From positions 1 to 64,000 of the forward strand of contig CAIYDQ010000351.1 of assembly GCA_903925075.1 (NCBI GenBank): DNA of 64,000 bases. Reading direction: 5' to 3'. Of this stretch, positions 8,927 through 17,557 are shown in pieces; positions within the stretch are counted from its first letter, which is position 1; every line of letters starts with the position of its first letter. The DNA is from an uncultured Geobacter sp. GTDB taxonomy: Bacteria; Desulfobacterota; Desulfuromonadia; Geobacterales; Geobacteraceae. The notes under the pieces are model-generated. The model made no database searches. It had not been told where the DNA came from and was given only the letters and a program-made list of their open reading frames with translations. The translations under genes were made by a program, and so were the position numbers.

Positions 8927-11400
8927 AATTTCTCCATCTCGACGCAGAGCGTCTCTTCCAATCCCTTGACCACCTTGACGCCGTGCAGCGCGGTGAGAAA
9001 CACCTTGCCGTAATTCTTGGTCAGCACCCGCGAATCCAGGATCAGCACCGCTCCCCGATCCTCTCTGCTTCTGATCAGCCTGCCGAACCCCTGCTTGAAC
9101 TTGATCACCGCCTGGGGCACGGTGTAGGTCATGAACGGGTCGCCCCCCAGGGCGGTGATGTGCTCGCTCCTCGCCTCCAGGATCGGTTCGGTCGGCACCC
9201 GAAAGGGGAGCCGGGTGATCACCACCAGTTCCAGCCCCTTCCCCTGCACGTCGACCCCCTCCCAGAAGGAATCGGTGCCAAAGAGCACGGGATTGCTGGA
9301 GGTACGGAACTTGGAAAGGAGCATGTGGCGGTTGGTCTCGCCCTGGCGCATCGGCGTGAGGCCGGCGGCTTTCAATGGTTCGGTCAGCCGGTTGGCGACT
9401 CTGGTGAGGAGATCGTAGGAGGTGAACAGCACGAACGCCCTCCCTTGCGAGATCTTCAAGGCCTTCAGCAGATGGCTGCCCAGGCGCGCCTCGAAAAGCG
9501 GCGAGGTCGGTTCCGGCATGTCGGAGGGGACCCCGACGAAGGCCTGGCTGGCGTAGTCGAAGGGGGAGGGGAGCAGCAGTTCGGAGACCCTCTCCCTGGC
9601 CAGCAGTTCGATGCCGGTTCGCCTCTTCAGAAAATCGAACTTTTCCCCGACCGCGAGGGTGGCCGAGGTGACGATCACCGTCTTGAAACGGTCGAGAATC
9701 GCGGTCTTGATGGATTCGGCGACCTCGAGCGGCGAGGAGCAGAGCTTCACCATCCCCTTCCTGAGTTCGAACCAGCGGCAAAAGTCGGATTCCCGGGAGG
9801 CGAAAAAGCGCAGGGCGTCCACCACCGATTCGATCCTCCCTTTGACTCCCCTTAAATCGGTAAGCGGGCCGGCGAGCCGCTCCAGCACCTTGTCCGACAA
9901 CTTGTCGCACCCCTTCAAAAAGGCCTGGATGCCGACCGCGTAATCGGCAAGCGCCTGGCACATCTGCTCCACCTGCAAGGCCACCTCCGGCCACAGCGGC
10001 GAGGCATAGACGTCGGGGGTGACGCGCAGTTTCTGCTCGGCCGTCTCTTTTTTCAATCTTTTGGCGAGTGCCTCGGCGATCCGGTCCATCCCCCGCGTCA
10101 CCGCGTCGGTGACGGCGACCCGTTTGGGGATGAGCCGCCCCTCCAGTACCTCGGCGATCTCCAGGTAGAGGTCGTCCTGCGAATCGGGGACGGCCGCGGA
10201 AAGTTGGGTGGACAACTGGGGCAGGATGCCGCGGTGCGCCTTTCTCGGGTGCTGCAGCTTTCCCAGGAGTTTGACCAGACCCAGGCGGGAAACCTGGCTG
10301 GAGAGGAAGTTGGTGGCCACGTCTTCCAGGTGGTGCCCCTCGTCGAAGATCAGCCGGGTGAAGGGGGGGAGTATGGCGGTGGAATCGTAGCCGGTTTCCT
10401 GGCGCACGGCGAGATCGGCCAACAGCAGGGCGTGGTTCACCACCAGCAGGTCGGCGCCGGCCGCCTCCCGGCGCGCCTTGTAAAAGAAGCAGCGGGCATA
10501 GTCGGGGCATCTCACCCGTCCGCACTGGTCGGCCTCGCAGCTTAGCTCCTCCCAGACCTCGTCCTTGGGGATGAAGGAGAGGTCGCTGCGGCAGCCGTCC
10601 TCGGTTTTCTTGCTCCAGGCGACGATGGCGTCCAGTTGCTGCTCGGCGTCGTCCTTGAAGAGCGAGGAGTCGGCGGCGTTGGTCTGCAGTTTGCGCAGGC
10701 AGAGGTAGTTCCCCCTCCCCTTCACCAGCACGGCCCGAAACTTGACGCCCGCGTGTTTCAGCAGAAAGGGGATGTCCTTTTGAATCAGTTGTTCCTGGAG
10801 ATTGATGGTGTTGGTGGAAATGACCACCCGCTCCTTGTTGCGGACCGCCCAGAGAGCGGCCGGCAGCAGATAGGCGAGCGATTTGCCGGTGCCGGTGCCC
10901 GCCTCGACCACCGCCACCCGCTCCTCGTTGAAGGCCTCGGCCAGGGTGAGCGCCATCTTGGTCTGTTCCGGCCGATGCTCGTAGCCGGGCAGGGCCTGAG
11001 AGAGCACCCCGTCCGGGGCGTAAAAGCGCGTGATCTCCTGGTAGGAGAGCCGCTCCACGCTCTTTCGGGAGAAAGGCGCCACCACCTGGTTGCAGCGCTC
11101 TGCCAGGTTGTCGACGATGTAGAAGCCGACTCCCTGGTTGCCCAGCAGCGAGGCGATCTCGATGTCGGCCGAAGAAGGGGTGAGGTTGCCGGAGGGGTGA
11201 TTGTGGATCACCACGTCGCCGAAGGAGGTGGCGATCATGATGGCGGGCACCGCGTCCCGGTTGCCGCGCGCCAGCGGTTCGACTTCGACCACCAGGCGCG
11301 CCTCGTCGGTGCGTCCCAGGAAGAAAACCTCGTTGCCGTCGGCGTCGCCGATGGCGGCTTGCAACTGCGAAATGGCGTGATCTGAAAAAGATTTTTGCAT
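8914..11400 (-). CDS. DinG-family ATP-dependent DNA helicase with N-terminal JAB (RadC-like) domain
   Basis: An 828-residue fusion. Residues 1-120 form a JAB/MPN-like domain with the metalloprotease-type motif HNHPSGNLTPSSADIE, as in RadC. The rest is an XPD/DinG-type superfamily 2 helicase: Walker A EAGTGTGKS near residue 166, a cysteine set (one near 232 and three to four near 285-305 in SCEADQCGRVRCPDYARC) expected to bind a 4Fe-4S cluster, DEGH near 350, and C-terminal helicase motifs including FGTDSFWEGVDV. DinG proteins unwind forked DNA, D-loops and R-loops 5-prime to 3-prime. The ATG at 11400 begins the JAB domain. Its C-terminus overlaps the repeat element by a few bases. Confidence 0.9.
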   Translation of the reverse strand: MQKSFSDHAISQLQAAIGDADGNEVFFLGRTDEARLVVEVEPLARGNRDAVPAIMIATSFGDVVIHNHPSGNLTPSSADIEIASLLGNQGVGFYIVDNLAERCNQVVAPFSRKSVERLSYQEITRFYAPDGVLSQALPGYEHRPEQTKMALTLAEAFNEERVAVVEAGTGTGKSLAYLLPAALWAVRNKERVVISTNTINLQEQLIQKDIPFLLKHAGVKFRAVLVKGRGNYLCLRKLQTNAADSSLFKDDAEQQLDAIVAWSKKTEDGCRSDLSFIPKDEVWEELSCEADQCGRVRCPDYARCFFYKARREAAGADLLVVNHALLLADLAVRQETGYDSTAILPPFTRLIFDEGHHLEDVATNFLSSQVSRLGLVKLLGKLQHPRKAHRGILPQLSTQLSAAVPDSQDDLYLEIAEVLEGRLIPKRVAVTDAVTRGMDRIAEALAKRLKKETAEQKLRVTPDVYASPLWPEVALQVEQMCQALADYAVGIQAFLKGCDKLSDKVLERLAGPLTDLRGVKGRIESVVDALRFFASRESDFCRWFELRKGMVKLCSSPLEVAESIKTAILDRFKTVIVTSATLAVGEKFDFLKRRTGIELLARERVSELLLPSPFDYASQAFVGVPSDMPEPTSPLFEARLGSHLLKALKISQGRAFVLFTSYDLLTRVANRLTEPLKAAGLTPMRQGETNRHMLLSKFRTSSNPVLFGTDSFWEGVDVQGKGLELVVITRLPFRVPTEPILEARSEHITALGGDPFMTYTVPQAVIKFKQGFGRLIRSREDRGAVLILDSRVLTKNYGKVFLTALHGVKVVKGLEETLCVEMEKFFGE

Positions 11401-11529
11401 GGCCCTTGAAGATACAGGCTTTGCCTTGGGGGTGCAACAGAAAAGCTGGCGCGCGGGGCGGCGGGTCCCGGGGCGATAACTTCCTTGGTGCCCGGTGGCG
11501 AACTATGCTAGAAAGGAGCGGGAGGATAC

Positions 11530-12447
11530 GTGCAGCGCTACCACGCGTTTTCGGAAGAGTTGAAGAGGGTATTCGGCTGTCGGGTGCAGAGGCTCTCGGT
11601 GGACGCGGGCTTCACCTGCCCCAATCGGGACGGCAGCGTCGGGGTGGACGGCTGCGTCTTTTGCGGGGGGAAGGGCTCGGGATCGTTCGGCATCCTGCGC
11701 GGGGCGGGGGTCGCAGCGCAACTGGAGCATGCCAAAGAGGTGATGGTCCGAAAGTACAAGGCTGCGCTTTTCCTCGCCTATTTCCAGTCCTACTCGAACA
11801 CCTACGCTGCGCCCGAACGCCTGCGGGAGCTCTACGACGAGGCGCTGGCCGTGCCGGACGTGGTCGGCCTGATCGTCGGCACCAGGCCGGACTGCCTTCC
11901 CGAGCCGACCCTGGATCTGCTCGCCGGCTATGCCGAGCGGTGCTATTTCTGGCTGGAGCTTGGCCTGCAGTCGCCTTTGGATCGGACGCTGGCCGCGATC
12001 GGCAGGGGGCACGACCTGGCCTCCTTTACCGCCGCGGTAGCGGCCTGCAAGAGTCGGGGCATCAGGGTCTGCGCCCATGTGATACTCGGCCTTCCGGGCG
12101 AGAGCCGGCAGGAAATGCTTTCCGGGGCGGATTATCTGAACGCGGTCGGAGTGGACGGAGTGAAGATCCATCTGTTGCATGTGATGCGGGGGACCAGGCT
12201 TGAGGAGAGTTTTCGAGAGGGGGCGGTGCGGGTGCTGGACCGTGACCAGTACGTGGGTCTGGTCTGCGATTTCCTGGTGCGGCTCGATCCGAGGATAGTG
12301 GTGCAGCGGCTGACCGGCGACGGCAACCGGGCCGAGCTGATCGCTCCGCTTTGGTCCCTGGCCAAATTCGAAGTCCTGAACTGCATCGACCACGAACTGG
12401 AGCGAAGGGGGGTAAGGCAAGGTTCGACGTTCGACGTTCGACGTTAA
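11530..12447 (+). CDS. TIGR01212 (YhcC-type) radical SAM protein
   Basis: A 305-residue radical SAM protein of the YhcC/TIGR01212 family, whose substrate is not established. The cluster cysteines are Cys30, Cys42 and Cys45 in FTCPNRDGSVGVDGCVFC, the elongated spacing typical of this family. Other conserved segments are LIVGTRPDCLPEPTLDLL and ELGLQSPLDRTLAAIGRGHD. It starts at a GTG preceded by GGAGG at ideal spacing. The last few codons (STFDVRR) are made from a short tandem repeat, so the C-terminal end may have been altered by repeat expansion. Confidence 0.9.
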   Translation: MQRYHAFSEELKRVFGCRVQRLSVDAGFTCPNRDGSVGVDGCVFCGGKGSGSFGILRGAGVAAQLEHAKEVMVRKYKAALFLAYFQSYSNTYAAPERLRELYDEALAVPDVVGLIVGTRPDCLPEPTLDLLAGYAERCYFWLELGLQSPLDRTLAAIGRGHDLASFTAAVAACKSRGIRVCAHVILGLPGESRQEMLSGADYLNAVGVDGVKIHLLHVMRGTRLEESFREGAVRVLDRDQYVGLVCDFLVRLDPRIVVQRLTGDGNRAELIAPLWSLAKFEVLNCIDHELERRGVRQGSTFDVRR

Positions 12448-12487
12448 AACCGTAAAGCTTCGACGTTGGAACGTAGAACGTAGAACG
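12421..12487. repeat. short tandem repeats at gene junction
   Basis: GTTCGAC is repeated three times at 12421-12444. After a short spacer, AACGTAG repeats occur at about 12470-12487. The first block encodes the end of the radical SAM protein; the second sits in the gap before the convergent barrel gene. Confidence 0.6.
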
Positions 12488-12491
12488 GCTT

Positions 12492-13727
12492 TTAAAACGG
12501 ATAGCCGAGTCCGACGAAGACGGCTGGGCCTTCACGGCCGATGCCGACGTCGATACGCCCGACGATGTTGGGCCTGATCACCGCCCGAAACCCGAAACCG
12601 GGGTTGAACTCGAAGCTCTTGGGGCTGGCCTCGTCCAGCGATTTCATCACCCCTCCCAGGTCGATGAACGGCGCCAACTCCCAGTCGGCCTGCACCCCGA
12701 ACACCTCCCAACGAAACAGGCTGATCCTCTCCTCCAGGTTGCACAAAAGGTAGCTGCTGTCGATGAAGCGGTATCTTCCGTAGCCTCTCAGGGTGGTCTC
12801 GCCCCCCAGGGTGCTCCGCTCCAGAAAGGGGACGCGCTCGCCCATGGTTTGGCTGTAGGCGAGCCTGCCGACGCTGATGAAGCGCGCATCGAGCAGCGGG
12901 TAGAATCCCTTCACCTCCGTATCGTAATGCCGATAGTCCGCGCTGCTGCCCAAAGCGCCGACGCTCGCCTCCACCGACGCCTTGGCGCGCAGGCCGCGCG
13001 TCGGTATGGTCGCCGAATCGAGGGTGCTGTAAACCAGGGAGAGCATCTGCGCGTTGACGGTGAACCCCTGGCCGCCGGGGATGTATTTGAACATCTGCAC
13101 GTCGCGCAGGAAGGGAACCTTCGTCACCGCCCCCCGGTCGATCTCCACCTGCTTGACGCGCTCGCCCAGCACCACCTGCGTGTGCGGCAGGACCGGGTAG
13201 CCGGCCGACAGGGTGGCGCCCACCTCGCCGTCCGCGTAGTTGGTCTCCCTTTCCCTTTTGCTGGTGGACTGGAACCCGAAGAAGCGGGCCGAGCCGTCCC
13301 GAAAGGCGAACAGGAAGGCGTTCAACTCCAGCCGCTTGTCCATGAAGGTCTGGTCCCGCACCTTCAGCTCGTAGTCGTAGTTGACCTTGGTCGACTGGGC
13401 GACGTTCGCCTCGAAGCTTCGCTCCGGCGAGGGATAGAAGGCGCCGTAGACGGTCGCGGTGGTCCCGAAGTTCCGGTTCTGGTTGACCTGCGGCGCGACC
13501 AGGGTGGTGATCTCGTCCTTTTCGTTGTGGAGCAGAAAGGCGCTCAGGGCGCCGTAGGTGATCCCCTCGTTGGGGCTGGAGGCGATCACCGGCAGCGGAA
13601 TGGTCACGACTTTGACGCTCTGTTGGGCCATGGGCGGCAAAGGAAACTTTCCGGATGGGAGATAGCTGGTGCAGCCGGCCAGGGCCGCCGACATGAAGAC
13701 AAGGCGAAGCGAAGAAATCATGCGCAT
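12492..13727 (-). CDS. Omp85/BamA-type surface antigen barrel lipoprotein
   Basis: A 411-residue outer-membrane protein. The N-terminus is a lipoprotein signal (hydrophobic run ending AALAGC, with the lipidated cysteine about residue 18). The remainder resembles the C-terminal 16-strand barrel of the Omp85 superfamily, with an ERSTLGGETTLRGYGRYRF segment (the R-G-Y/F motif in loop 6) and a terminal aromatic VGLGYPF typical of barrel ends. There is no room for POTRA domains, so it is not BamA itself. The ATG at 13727 has GGAAG upstream. A sigma-70 promoter fits at 13760-13788. Role unknown; it is divergent from the flagellar block and unlikely to belong to it. Confidence 0.82.
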   Translation of the reverse strand: MRMISSLRLVFMSAALAGCTSYLPSGKFPLPPMAQQSVKVVTIPLPVIASSPNEGITYGALSAFLLHNEKDEITTLVAPQVNQNRNFGTTATVYGAFYPSPERSFEANVAQSTKVNYDYELKVRDQTFMDKRLELNAFLFAFRDGSARFFGFQSTSKRERETNYADGEVGATLSAGYPVLPHTQVVLGERVKQVEIDRGAVTKVPFLRDVQMFKYIPGGQGFTVNAQMLSLVYSTLDSATIPTRGLRAKASVEASVGALGSSADYRHYDTEVKGFYPLLDARFISVGRLAYSQTMGERVPFLERSTLGGETTLRGYGRYRFIDSSYLLCNLEERISLFRWEVFGVQADWELAPFIDLGGVMKSLDEASPKSFEFNPGFGFRAVIRPNIVGRIDVGIGREGPAVFVGLGYPF

Positions 13728-13759
13728 TGGTAGACACTTCCGCAAATAAAAGATTGCGA

Positions 13760-13788
13760 AAGATAGCGGTTCGGCGCATTTTTTTCAA
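13760..13788 (-). promoter_or_regulatory. sigma-70 type promoter for the barrel gene
   Basis: On the minus strand TTGAAA (13783-13788) and TATCTT (13760-13765) are separated by 17 bases and lie about 35 bases before the ATG at 13727. Confidence 0.5.
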
Positions 13789-13824
13789 CAAAAAAACGCT
13801 GTCGGCCAAACCCGGGTTAAATAC

Positions 13825-13850
13825 CCCCTGGTCAAAAATTTGACCAGGGG
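13825..13850. promoter_or_regulatory. perfect 12-bp palindrome, possible operator or stem-loop
   Basis: CCCCTGGTCAAA (13825-13836) is exactly mirrored at 13839-13850 around two bases. There is no following T-run in either direction. It lies between divergent genes, 37 bases upstream of the barrel-gene -35 box and 112 bases upstream of the flhA sigma-54 site. Its core GTCAAAAATTTGAC resembles palindromes at 51226 and 60333. Confidence 0.55.
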
Positions 13851-13961
13851 CGGTTCAAAATGACGTTGCGGCGGGTCGGGAGCCAATCGCCCGCTCCGCC
13901 GTTCCCCGCATTACTGCCGTTTACCGGTATTCGCGGATTAGATGCCCGCAATCGCAAGGAG

Positions 13962-13977
13962 TGGCACAACGGTTGCA
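13962..13977 (+). promoter_or_regulatory. sigma-54 promoter for flhA
   Basis: TGGCAC (13962-13967), five bases, then TTGCA (13973-13977): a consensus -24/-12 RpoN site. It is 51 bases before the flhA start. RpoN control of early and middle flagellar genes is established in many polar flagellates, so an enhancer-binding activator is expected elsewhere. Confidence 0.85.
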
Positions 13978-14028
13978 CGCCAACTCGATGCCTGGGTAAC
14001 CTAAAGATCAGGAAAAGGAAACTCCAGA

Positions 14029-16107
14029 ATGGCCAATGGCAGCGCGGACGTCTTGGTGGTGACGCCGTCCGGCAAAAATTCAGATATCTACATGGCCATC
14101 ACCCTGATCGGGATCTTGGCCCTGATGATCATTCCGCTGCCGGCGTTCCTTTTGGACGTTTTCCTGGCGGCGAACATAACCATCGCCCTGGTGATCCTGC
14201 TGGTCTGCCTCTACACGGTGCAGCCGCTCGACTTCTCGGTGTTTCCTTCGCTTTTGCTGGTCACCACCTTGTTCCGGCTCGCCCTGAACATCGCCTCGAC
14301 CCGGCTGATCCTTTTGCACGGCAACGAGGGGACCGAGGCAGCCGGTTCGGTGATCAAGGCCTTCGGCCAGTTCGTGGTGGGCGGCAACTACGTGGTCGGC
14401 GCGGTCATCTTCCTGATCCTGGTGATCATCAACTTCGTGGTCATCACCAAGGGCGCCGGGCGCGTCGCCGAGGTGGCCGCCAGGTTCACCCTGGACGCCA
14501 TGCCGGGCAAGCAGATGGCCATCGACGCCGACCTCTCCAACGGGCTTTTGACCGACAAGGAGGCGAAGCTCAGGCGCCGCAAGATCGCCCGCGAGGCCGA
14601 TTTCTACGGCTCCATGGACGGCGCCAGCAAGTTCGTGCGCGGCGACGCGGTCGCGGGCATCATGATCGTGCTGGTGAACATCATCGGCGGCTTCGTGATC
14701 GGCGTCTGGCAAAAGGGGATGCCGCTCGACGTGGCGCTCTCCAACTACACGCTCTTGACCATCGGCGAGGGGCTGGTGGCGCAGATCCCGGCGCTGATCA
14801 TCTCGACCGCGGCCGGCATCATCGTCACCCGCTCGGCCGACGAGAACAACTTCGGCCACGAGATCGCCGGCCAGCTGCTGAATTACCCCAAGGCCTTCAA
14901 GGTCTCCTCGGGTGTGCTGTTCCTGTTCGCCATGATCCCGGGGCTCCCCCATTTCGCCTTCCTGCTCCTCTCCGGGCTCGCCTACCTGGTGAGCCGGGTC
15001 GCGGTCGAGAAGTCGGCCGAGGTGGAGGAGGCGGACGACGTCAAGCCGGACGACGAGGAACTGGACCAGATCAACAAGATCCGCCCGCTCGACATGCTGG
15101 AGCTGGAGGTGGGCTACGGCCTGGTGCCGATGGTGGACGCGAACCAGCAGGGCGAGCTTTTGGACCGGATACGCTCGATCAGAAAGCAGGTGGCCGACCG
15201 CATGGACTTCATCGTGCCGCCGATCCACATCCACGACAACCTGCAGTTGAAGGCCTACGAGTACAACATCCTGATCAACGGCGCCAAGGTCGGCGGCGGC
15301 GAGCTTTCGGGGCAGTACATGGCCATGGATTCGGGGGGCGCCACCGGCCTTTTGGAGGGGATCAAGACCACCGAGCCGGTGTTCGGGCTCCCCGCGGTCT
15401 GGATCAAGGGGAAGGAGAGGGAGCAGGCGCAGGTGGCCGGCTACACGGTGGTGGACAACACCACCATCCTCGCCACCCATATCAGCGAGATCATCAAGAA
15501 GCACTCCCACGAGCTGGTCGGACGCCAGGAACTGCAGCAGCTCCTGGACGGGATCTCGGCGACGCTCCCCAAGGTGGTGGAGGAACTGGTGCCGTCGCTT
15601 TTGAGCCTGGGGACGGTGCTGAGGGTAGTGAAAAACCTCTTGAAGGAGAGCGTCTCGATCCGGGACCTGCGCTCCATCCTGGAGACCCTGGCCGATTACG
15701 GCGGGGTGACCAAGGACCCGGAGATGCTGACCGAGTTCGTGCGGCAAAGCCTGGGGCGCTACATCGTCGAGCAGTACAAGCGCGACGACGACACGCTCTG
15801 CGTGCTCTCCATGGACCGCGAGGTCGAGGAGACCATCGCGGACGCGGTGCAGCTCTCGGAGCAGGGGAGTTACCTGGCCATCGATCCCAATATCGCGCAG
15901 CGCATCCTGGCGGCGATCAGGCGCAACGCCGAGCAGTTCGAGAGCACGGGGGCGCTGCCGGTGCTGATGGCCTCGCCGACCATACGGCGTCACGTGAAAA
16001 AGCTTACCGAACGCTTCATGCCGAACCTCGCGGTGATCTCCCACAACGAGATTCCGCCCAATATAAAAATCCAGTCGTTAGGTGTGGTGGTGCTCAATGC
16101 TAGTTAA
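14029..16107 (+). CDS. flhA: flagellar type III export gate protein FlhA
   Basis: The 692-residue core membrane protein of the flagellar export gate, which forms a nonameric cytoplasmic ring that docks export chaperones. The N-terminal half has about eight membrane segments. The FHIPEP-type cytoplasmic loop at about 145-205 holds the conserved RFTLDAMPGKQMAIDADL. The C-terminal half is the soluble docking domain. The gene is the first of the block and overlaps flhF by 11 bases. A sigma-54 promoter precedes it. Other gate genes (flhB, fliP, fliQ, fliR) are not in this window. Confidence 0.97.
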   Translation: MANGSADVLVVTPSGKNSDIYMAITLIGILALMIIPLPAFLLDVFLAANITIALVILLVCLYTVQPLDFSVFPSLLLVTTLFRLALNIASTRLILLHGNEGTEAAGSVIKAFGQFVVGGNYVVGAVIFLILVIINFVVITKGAGRVAEVAARFTLDAMPGKQMAIDADLSNGLLTDKEAKLRRRKIAREADFYGSMDGASKFVRGDAVAGIMIVLVNIIGGFVIGVWQKGMPLDVALSNYTLLTIGEGLVAQIPALIISTAAGIIVTRSADENNFGHEIAGQLLNYPKAFKVSSGVLFLFAMIPGLPHFAFLLLSGLAYLVSRVAVEKSAEVEEADDVKPDDEELDQINKIRPLDMLELEVGYGLVPMVDANQQGELLDRIRSIRKQVADRMDFIVPPIHIHDNLQLKAYEYNILINGAKVGGGELSGQYMAMDSGGATGLLEGIKTTEPVFGLPAVWIKGKEREQAQVAGYTVVDNTTILATHISEIIKKHSHELVGRQELQQLLDGISATLPKVVEELVPSLLSLGTVLRVVKNLLKESVSIRDLRSILETLADYGGVTKDPEMLTEFVRQSLGRYIVEQYKRDDDTLCVLSMDREVEETIADAVQLSEQGSYLAIDPNIAQRILAAIRRNAEQFESTGALPVLMASPTIRRHVKKLTERFMPNLAVISHNEIPPNIKIQSLGVVVLNAS

Positions 16108-17557
16108 AACCTTTCAGGCCGGCGAGATGTCGGAAGCGCTCAGGATGGTGAAGGCCGAGATGGGGTTGGACGCCATGATCCTCTCCTCCAAGAAGGAGCG
16201 GCGCAAGGGCATTCTCGGTTACTTCTTCAAGCCCTATTTCGAGGTGACGGCGGCCCTGGAGCCGAGGGCGGCCAGCCGTCCCAATCCGTACCGCGAGGCG
16301 GCGCAGGCGCCCCCCCCTCCGGAGCGCGAACTGTCCACCCGAGAGGAGTTCCAAAACTCCATGCTGGGTCCCCTGGCGCGCGAGGTGCGCGAGCTGAAGA
16401 CGCGCATCGAGGCGCTCTCGCGCAAGGAAGCGGCCCCGGCTGAACCCGCGCCGTCCCGGCAGGAGCCGTCGCCGGCCGCCGAGACCGCGCAGGGACCGCG
16501 CACCTTCAGCAAGGACGAACTGGAGGAGATCAAGAAGCTCCTCTACCACGCGGTCGGGGGGAAGGAAAAACAGCAACCGCCCCAGGCGGTGACCTTCCCG
16601 CAGGTCGATGCGCTCGGGCTGCAACCCCTGGCCCAGCAGATCGCGGCGCAACAGGCCGCCACCCAGCAGGCGGCGCAGCAAGCGGCGACGCAAGCCGCGG
16701 TGCAGCAGGCGGTACAGCAGGCCGTCGTGCAGCAGGCCGTCGTGCAGCAGGCCCTGGCGGCGCCGGAGGAACAGCGCCTTTTGGACCGCTTGGCCGAAGA
16801 GCTGCGCGGCGAGGAGATGCGCCCGGATACGGTCGCCTTTTTCATGGAGCAGATCCGTCCGGCGGCCGAGGACGGCGCGGGGATCGAGGAGTTGCGGGCG
16901 CTCTTGGCCGAGACGCTGGCCGGCGCGGTCAAGTGCTCGGGATCGCTGCGCATCAAGAAAAACGGCCCCAGGATCATGGCGGTGGTCGGCCCCACCGGGG
17001 TCGGCAAAACCACCACCATCGCCAAGCTGGCCGCCATGCACGCGCTGAACCGCCGGGTCTCGGTGGCCATGGTGACCACGGACAACTTCAGGGTCGGGGC
17101 CGTGGAGCAGTTGAAGACCTACGCGAAGATCATGGACGTGCCGCTGGAGGTGGTCGCCTCCGCCCAGGAGCTCGCCAAGGCGCTGGCGACGCACGCGGAC
17201 AAGGACCTGATCCTGATCGACACGGCGGGGAGAAGCCCCAGGGACTCGGAGCGGATCGACGAGATGAAGGGGTACCTGGAGTGCCATCCCGGCATCGAGG
17301 CCTACCTCTGCCTGTCCGCCACCACCCGCTCCCGCGAGTTGGACGAGATCGTCGACACCTTCGGCAAGCTGCCGATCACCAAGCTCTTGTTCACCAAGCT
17401 GGACGAAAGCAGCAGCTTCGGCTGCATCGTCGACGCCTATCTCAAACATAAGCTGCCGCTCTCCTATTTCAGCACCGGACAAAAGGTGCCCGAGGATATC
17501 GAGGTCGCCACTTCCAGGAAGCTTGCTTCCATGATCGTCAAGGAGTCGACCCGATGA
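16097..17557 (+). CDS. flhF: flagellar SRP-type GTPase FlhF
   Basis: A 486-residue signal-recognition-particle family GTPase that fixes flagellar position at the pole and promotes basal-body assembly. The NG domain is C-terminal, with P-loop GPTGVGKTTTIAKLAA beginning near residue 298, DTAGRSPRD as G3 and TKLDESSSFG as G4. The N-terminal region carries MLVKTFQAGEM. Residues of about 178-218 form a low-complexity Gln/Ala/Val linker built from repeats of VVQQA and similar, encoded by near-identical 15-base units. I chose the ATG at 16097 since the GTG at 16082 would only add residues inside the flhA frame. Overlaps flhG by ATGA. Confidence 0.94.
   Translation: MLVKTFQAGEMSEALRMVKAEMGLDAMILSSKKERRKGILGYFFKPYFEVTAALEPRAASRPNPYREAAQAPPPPERELSTREEFQNSMLGPLAREVRELKTRIEALSRKEAAPAEPAPSRQEPSPAAETAQGPRTFSKDELEEIKKLLYHAVGGKEKQQPPQAVTFPQVDALGLQPLAQQIAAQQAATQQAAQQAATQAAVQQAVQQAVVQQAVVQQALAAPEEQRLLDRLAEELRGEEMRPDTVAFFMEQIRPAAEDGAGIEELRALLAETLAGAVKCSGSLRIKKNGPRIMAVVGPTGVGKTTTIAKLAAMHALNRRVSVAMVTTDNFRVGAVEQLKTYAKIMDVPLEVVASAQELAKALATHADKDLILIDTAGRSPRDSERIDEMKGYLECHPGIEAYLCLSATTRSRELDEIVDTFGKLPITKLLFTKLDESSSFGCIVDAYLKHKLPLSYFSTGQKVPEDIEVATSRKLASMIVKESTR

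Noticed and set aside
13825-13850. Palindrome as a transcription terminator
   Set aside because: No T-run on either side and no gene end nearby; operator or structural role is more plausible.
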